A DNA stretch of 16,264 bases from CALGLS01 sp964508085 (GTDB taxonomy: Bacteria > Bacteroidota > Bacteroidia > Chitinophagales > Saprospiraceae), in contig CAZDTI010000192.1 of assembly GCA_964508085.1 (NCBI GenBank), forward strand, positions 1 to 16,264, written 5' to 3'. The position numbers were made by a program, and so were the translations under genes. The notes under the pieces were generated by a model. The model worked only from the letters and a program-made list of their open reading frames with translations. It made no database searches and was not told where the DNA came from. Each line of letters begins with the position of its first letter. The first letter of the stretch is position 1. Of the stretch, positions 15,441-16,264 are shown in pieces.

Positions 15441-15669
15441 TCTGACAGTAGAGGAGAGTTCTTTAGTCTAATGTGTTAAACTTATTGATAATCAGTGTTT
15501 TATATGTTGGGAATGTAAAATTTGCTGGTAGGTATTTGAAAACTGTTTTGGTGTTTTTTTCGAAAGTTCAACAGTATTTCTTTTGAATTGTGAAAAAATT
15601 CTATTTTTACAGTTACTATACATGGCTACTATCAAAGGTTTTACCCTTTGGAGATAAGAAACAAAAACA
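15441..15669 (+). promoter_or_regulatory. AT-rich upstream region of the HU-CCDC81 gene with weak promoter and hairpin
   Basis: A candidate promoter is TTTG (15582-15585), a 16-bp spacer, then TATTTTTA (15602-15609), one base off the TAnnTTTG box. Between it and the ATG, CAAAGG (15633-15638) and CCTTTG (15645-15650) form a 6-bp hairpin with a 6-nt loop, about 20 nt before the start codon. No further genes or RNA families were seen in this stretch. Confidence 0.35.
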
Positions 15670-16264
15670 ATGAACCTCGACCTTGCCCCTCACATCTATA
15701 CCCTGTTGTTTCAGCAGGATACCGTCATCTTTCCAGATTTCGGTGGTTTAGTTGGTTCTTATAACCCAGCTTCCATCGACTATGTACAGGGGATTATTTA
15801 TCCTCCGTCCAAGACTTTGGCTTTGAATGAGCGACTGACCACCAATGATGGTGTGTTGGAGCATTTCGTTCGTACCAAATTTGATTTGACTGGAGATGAA
15901 GCACGTTTAGTCATCAAAAATTTCATTGATGGAATGAACGAGGCCTTAGATAAAGGAGAAATTGTCTTATTTCCTAAAGTAGGGCGCTTGTATAAAAACT
16001 ACGAAAGAAAGCTTCAATTTTTACAAGAAAATACCAACTTCAATAAGGATACCTACGGACTTCCACCTATTCAGTTTTATCCTATTCTTCGTTCTAGTGA
16101 GGGAGAGCAGGTGAGTGATGCTCCTGCTCCAGTAGCAGAAAAGAAAATGGTGGGTAAGGCCAAGACCATGGCCCGTTGGGTCCAAACTGCTATGCCGATA
16201 ATGATTGGGTGTGCGGTCGTTTCTATTGCAGTTTCGCTATATTTTATCAGCCCGGTTAGTAAAG
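15670..16264 (+). CDS. HU-CCDC81/SPOR-type cell-envelope protein (5' part)
   Basis: The frame opens at the ATG at 15670 and runs off the right edge, giving 198 residues. The N-terminus matches the paired HU-like (CCDC81-type) domains of Bacteroidota envelope proteins: residues about 1-55 (LAPHIYTLLFQQDTVIFPDF, then G-G-L-V-G-S-Y-N-P-A, with I-Y-P-P-S-K-T-L-A-L-N near 44-54) and about 56-130 (ERLTTNDGVLEHFVR, then V-L-F-P-K-V-G-R-L-Y). A Pro-rich linker and a single membrane helix (about 176-195) follow. Complete members of this family usually end in a periplasmic SPOR domain that binds denuded peptidoglycan at the division septum, so the missing part probably holds it; that is inference. The predicted topology is cytoplasmic HU-like domains, an inner-membrane anchor and a periplasmic C-terminus. 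How the HU-like part links to DNA or the cytoplasmic division machinery is unknown. Confidence 0.85.
   Translation, partial: MNLDLAPHIYTLLFQQDTVIFPDFGGLVGSYNPASIDYVQGIIYPPSKTLALNERLTTNDGVLEHFVRTKFDLTGDEARLVIKNFIDGMNEALDKGEIVLFPKVGRLYKNYERKLQFLQENTNFNKDTYGLPPIQFYPILRSSEGEQVSDAPAPVAEKKMVGKAKTMARWVQTAMPIMIGCAVVSIAVSLYFISPVSK

Overview
The window looks like chromosomal DNA from a Bacteroidota bacterium, most likely a Saprospiria/Lewinella-like lineage (the class-level guess is weak). The evidence is AT-rich DNA, two proteins with type IX secretion (T9SS) C-terminal sorting domains, a run of PKD domains, a Bacteroidota-type lipoprotein, a DUF5686 outer-membrane protein, an HU-CCDC81/SPOR-type protein, mostly A-rich leaders without Shine-Dalgarno sequences, and several TAnnTTTG-type -7 boxes.

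Layout. Positions 1-206 hold the 3' end of a T9SS cargo gene, closed by a perfect 17-bp bidirectional terminator. Positions 322-7538 are a minus-strand block: a carboxypeptidase-regulatory-like surface lipoprotein, a small outer-membrane beta-barrel protein, a truncated TlpA/thioredoxin remnant, a four-PKD T9SS cargo protein, and a cytoplasmic GH57 glycoside hydrolase with a DUF3536-type C-terminus. Each intact gene is separated by 100-150 bp, so these are probably separate transcription units. Positions 7771-11142 are a plus-strand pair: a DUF5686 outer-membrane protein, then a DUF434/DUF5616 protein starting 12 bp later at a TTG. The convergent gap that follows holds a possible insertion-sequence end remnant. 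Positions 11409-13052 (minus) encode a complete-looking exported sialidase, divergent from a GT4 glycosyltransferase (13179-14324, plus). A crotonase-family enoyl-CoA hydratase (14579-15361) follows, bracketed by two arrays of a degenerate 7-bp repeat (GRATTRA) that share the same terminal motif. The window ends inside an HU-CCDC81/SPOR-type inner-membrane protein.

Functionally this is a mixed neighbourhood, not one pathway: cell-envelope and secreted proteins (T9SS cargo, lipoprotein, beta-barrels, sialidase), carbohydrate enzymes (GH57, sialidase, GT4) and one acyl-CoA enzyme. I see no defence system, CRISPR array, tRNA/rRNA or intact mobile element. The most notable non-coding signal is the pair of heptamer arrays around the crotonase gene.
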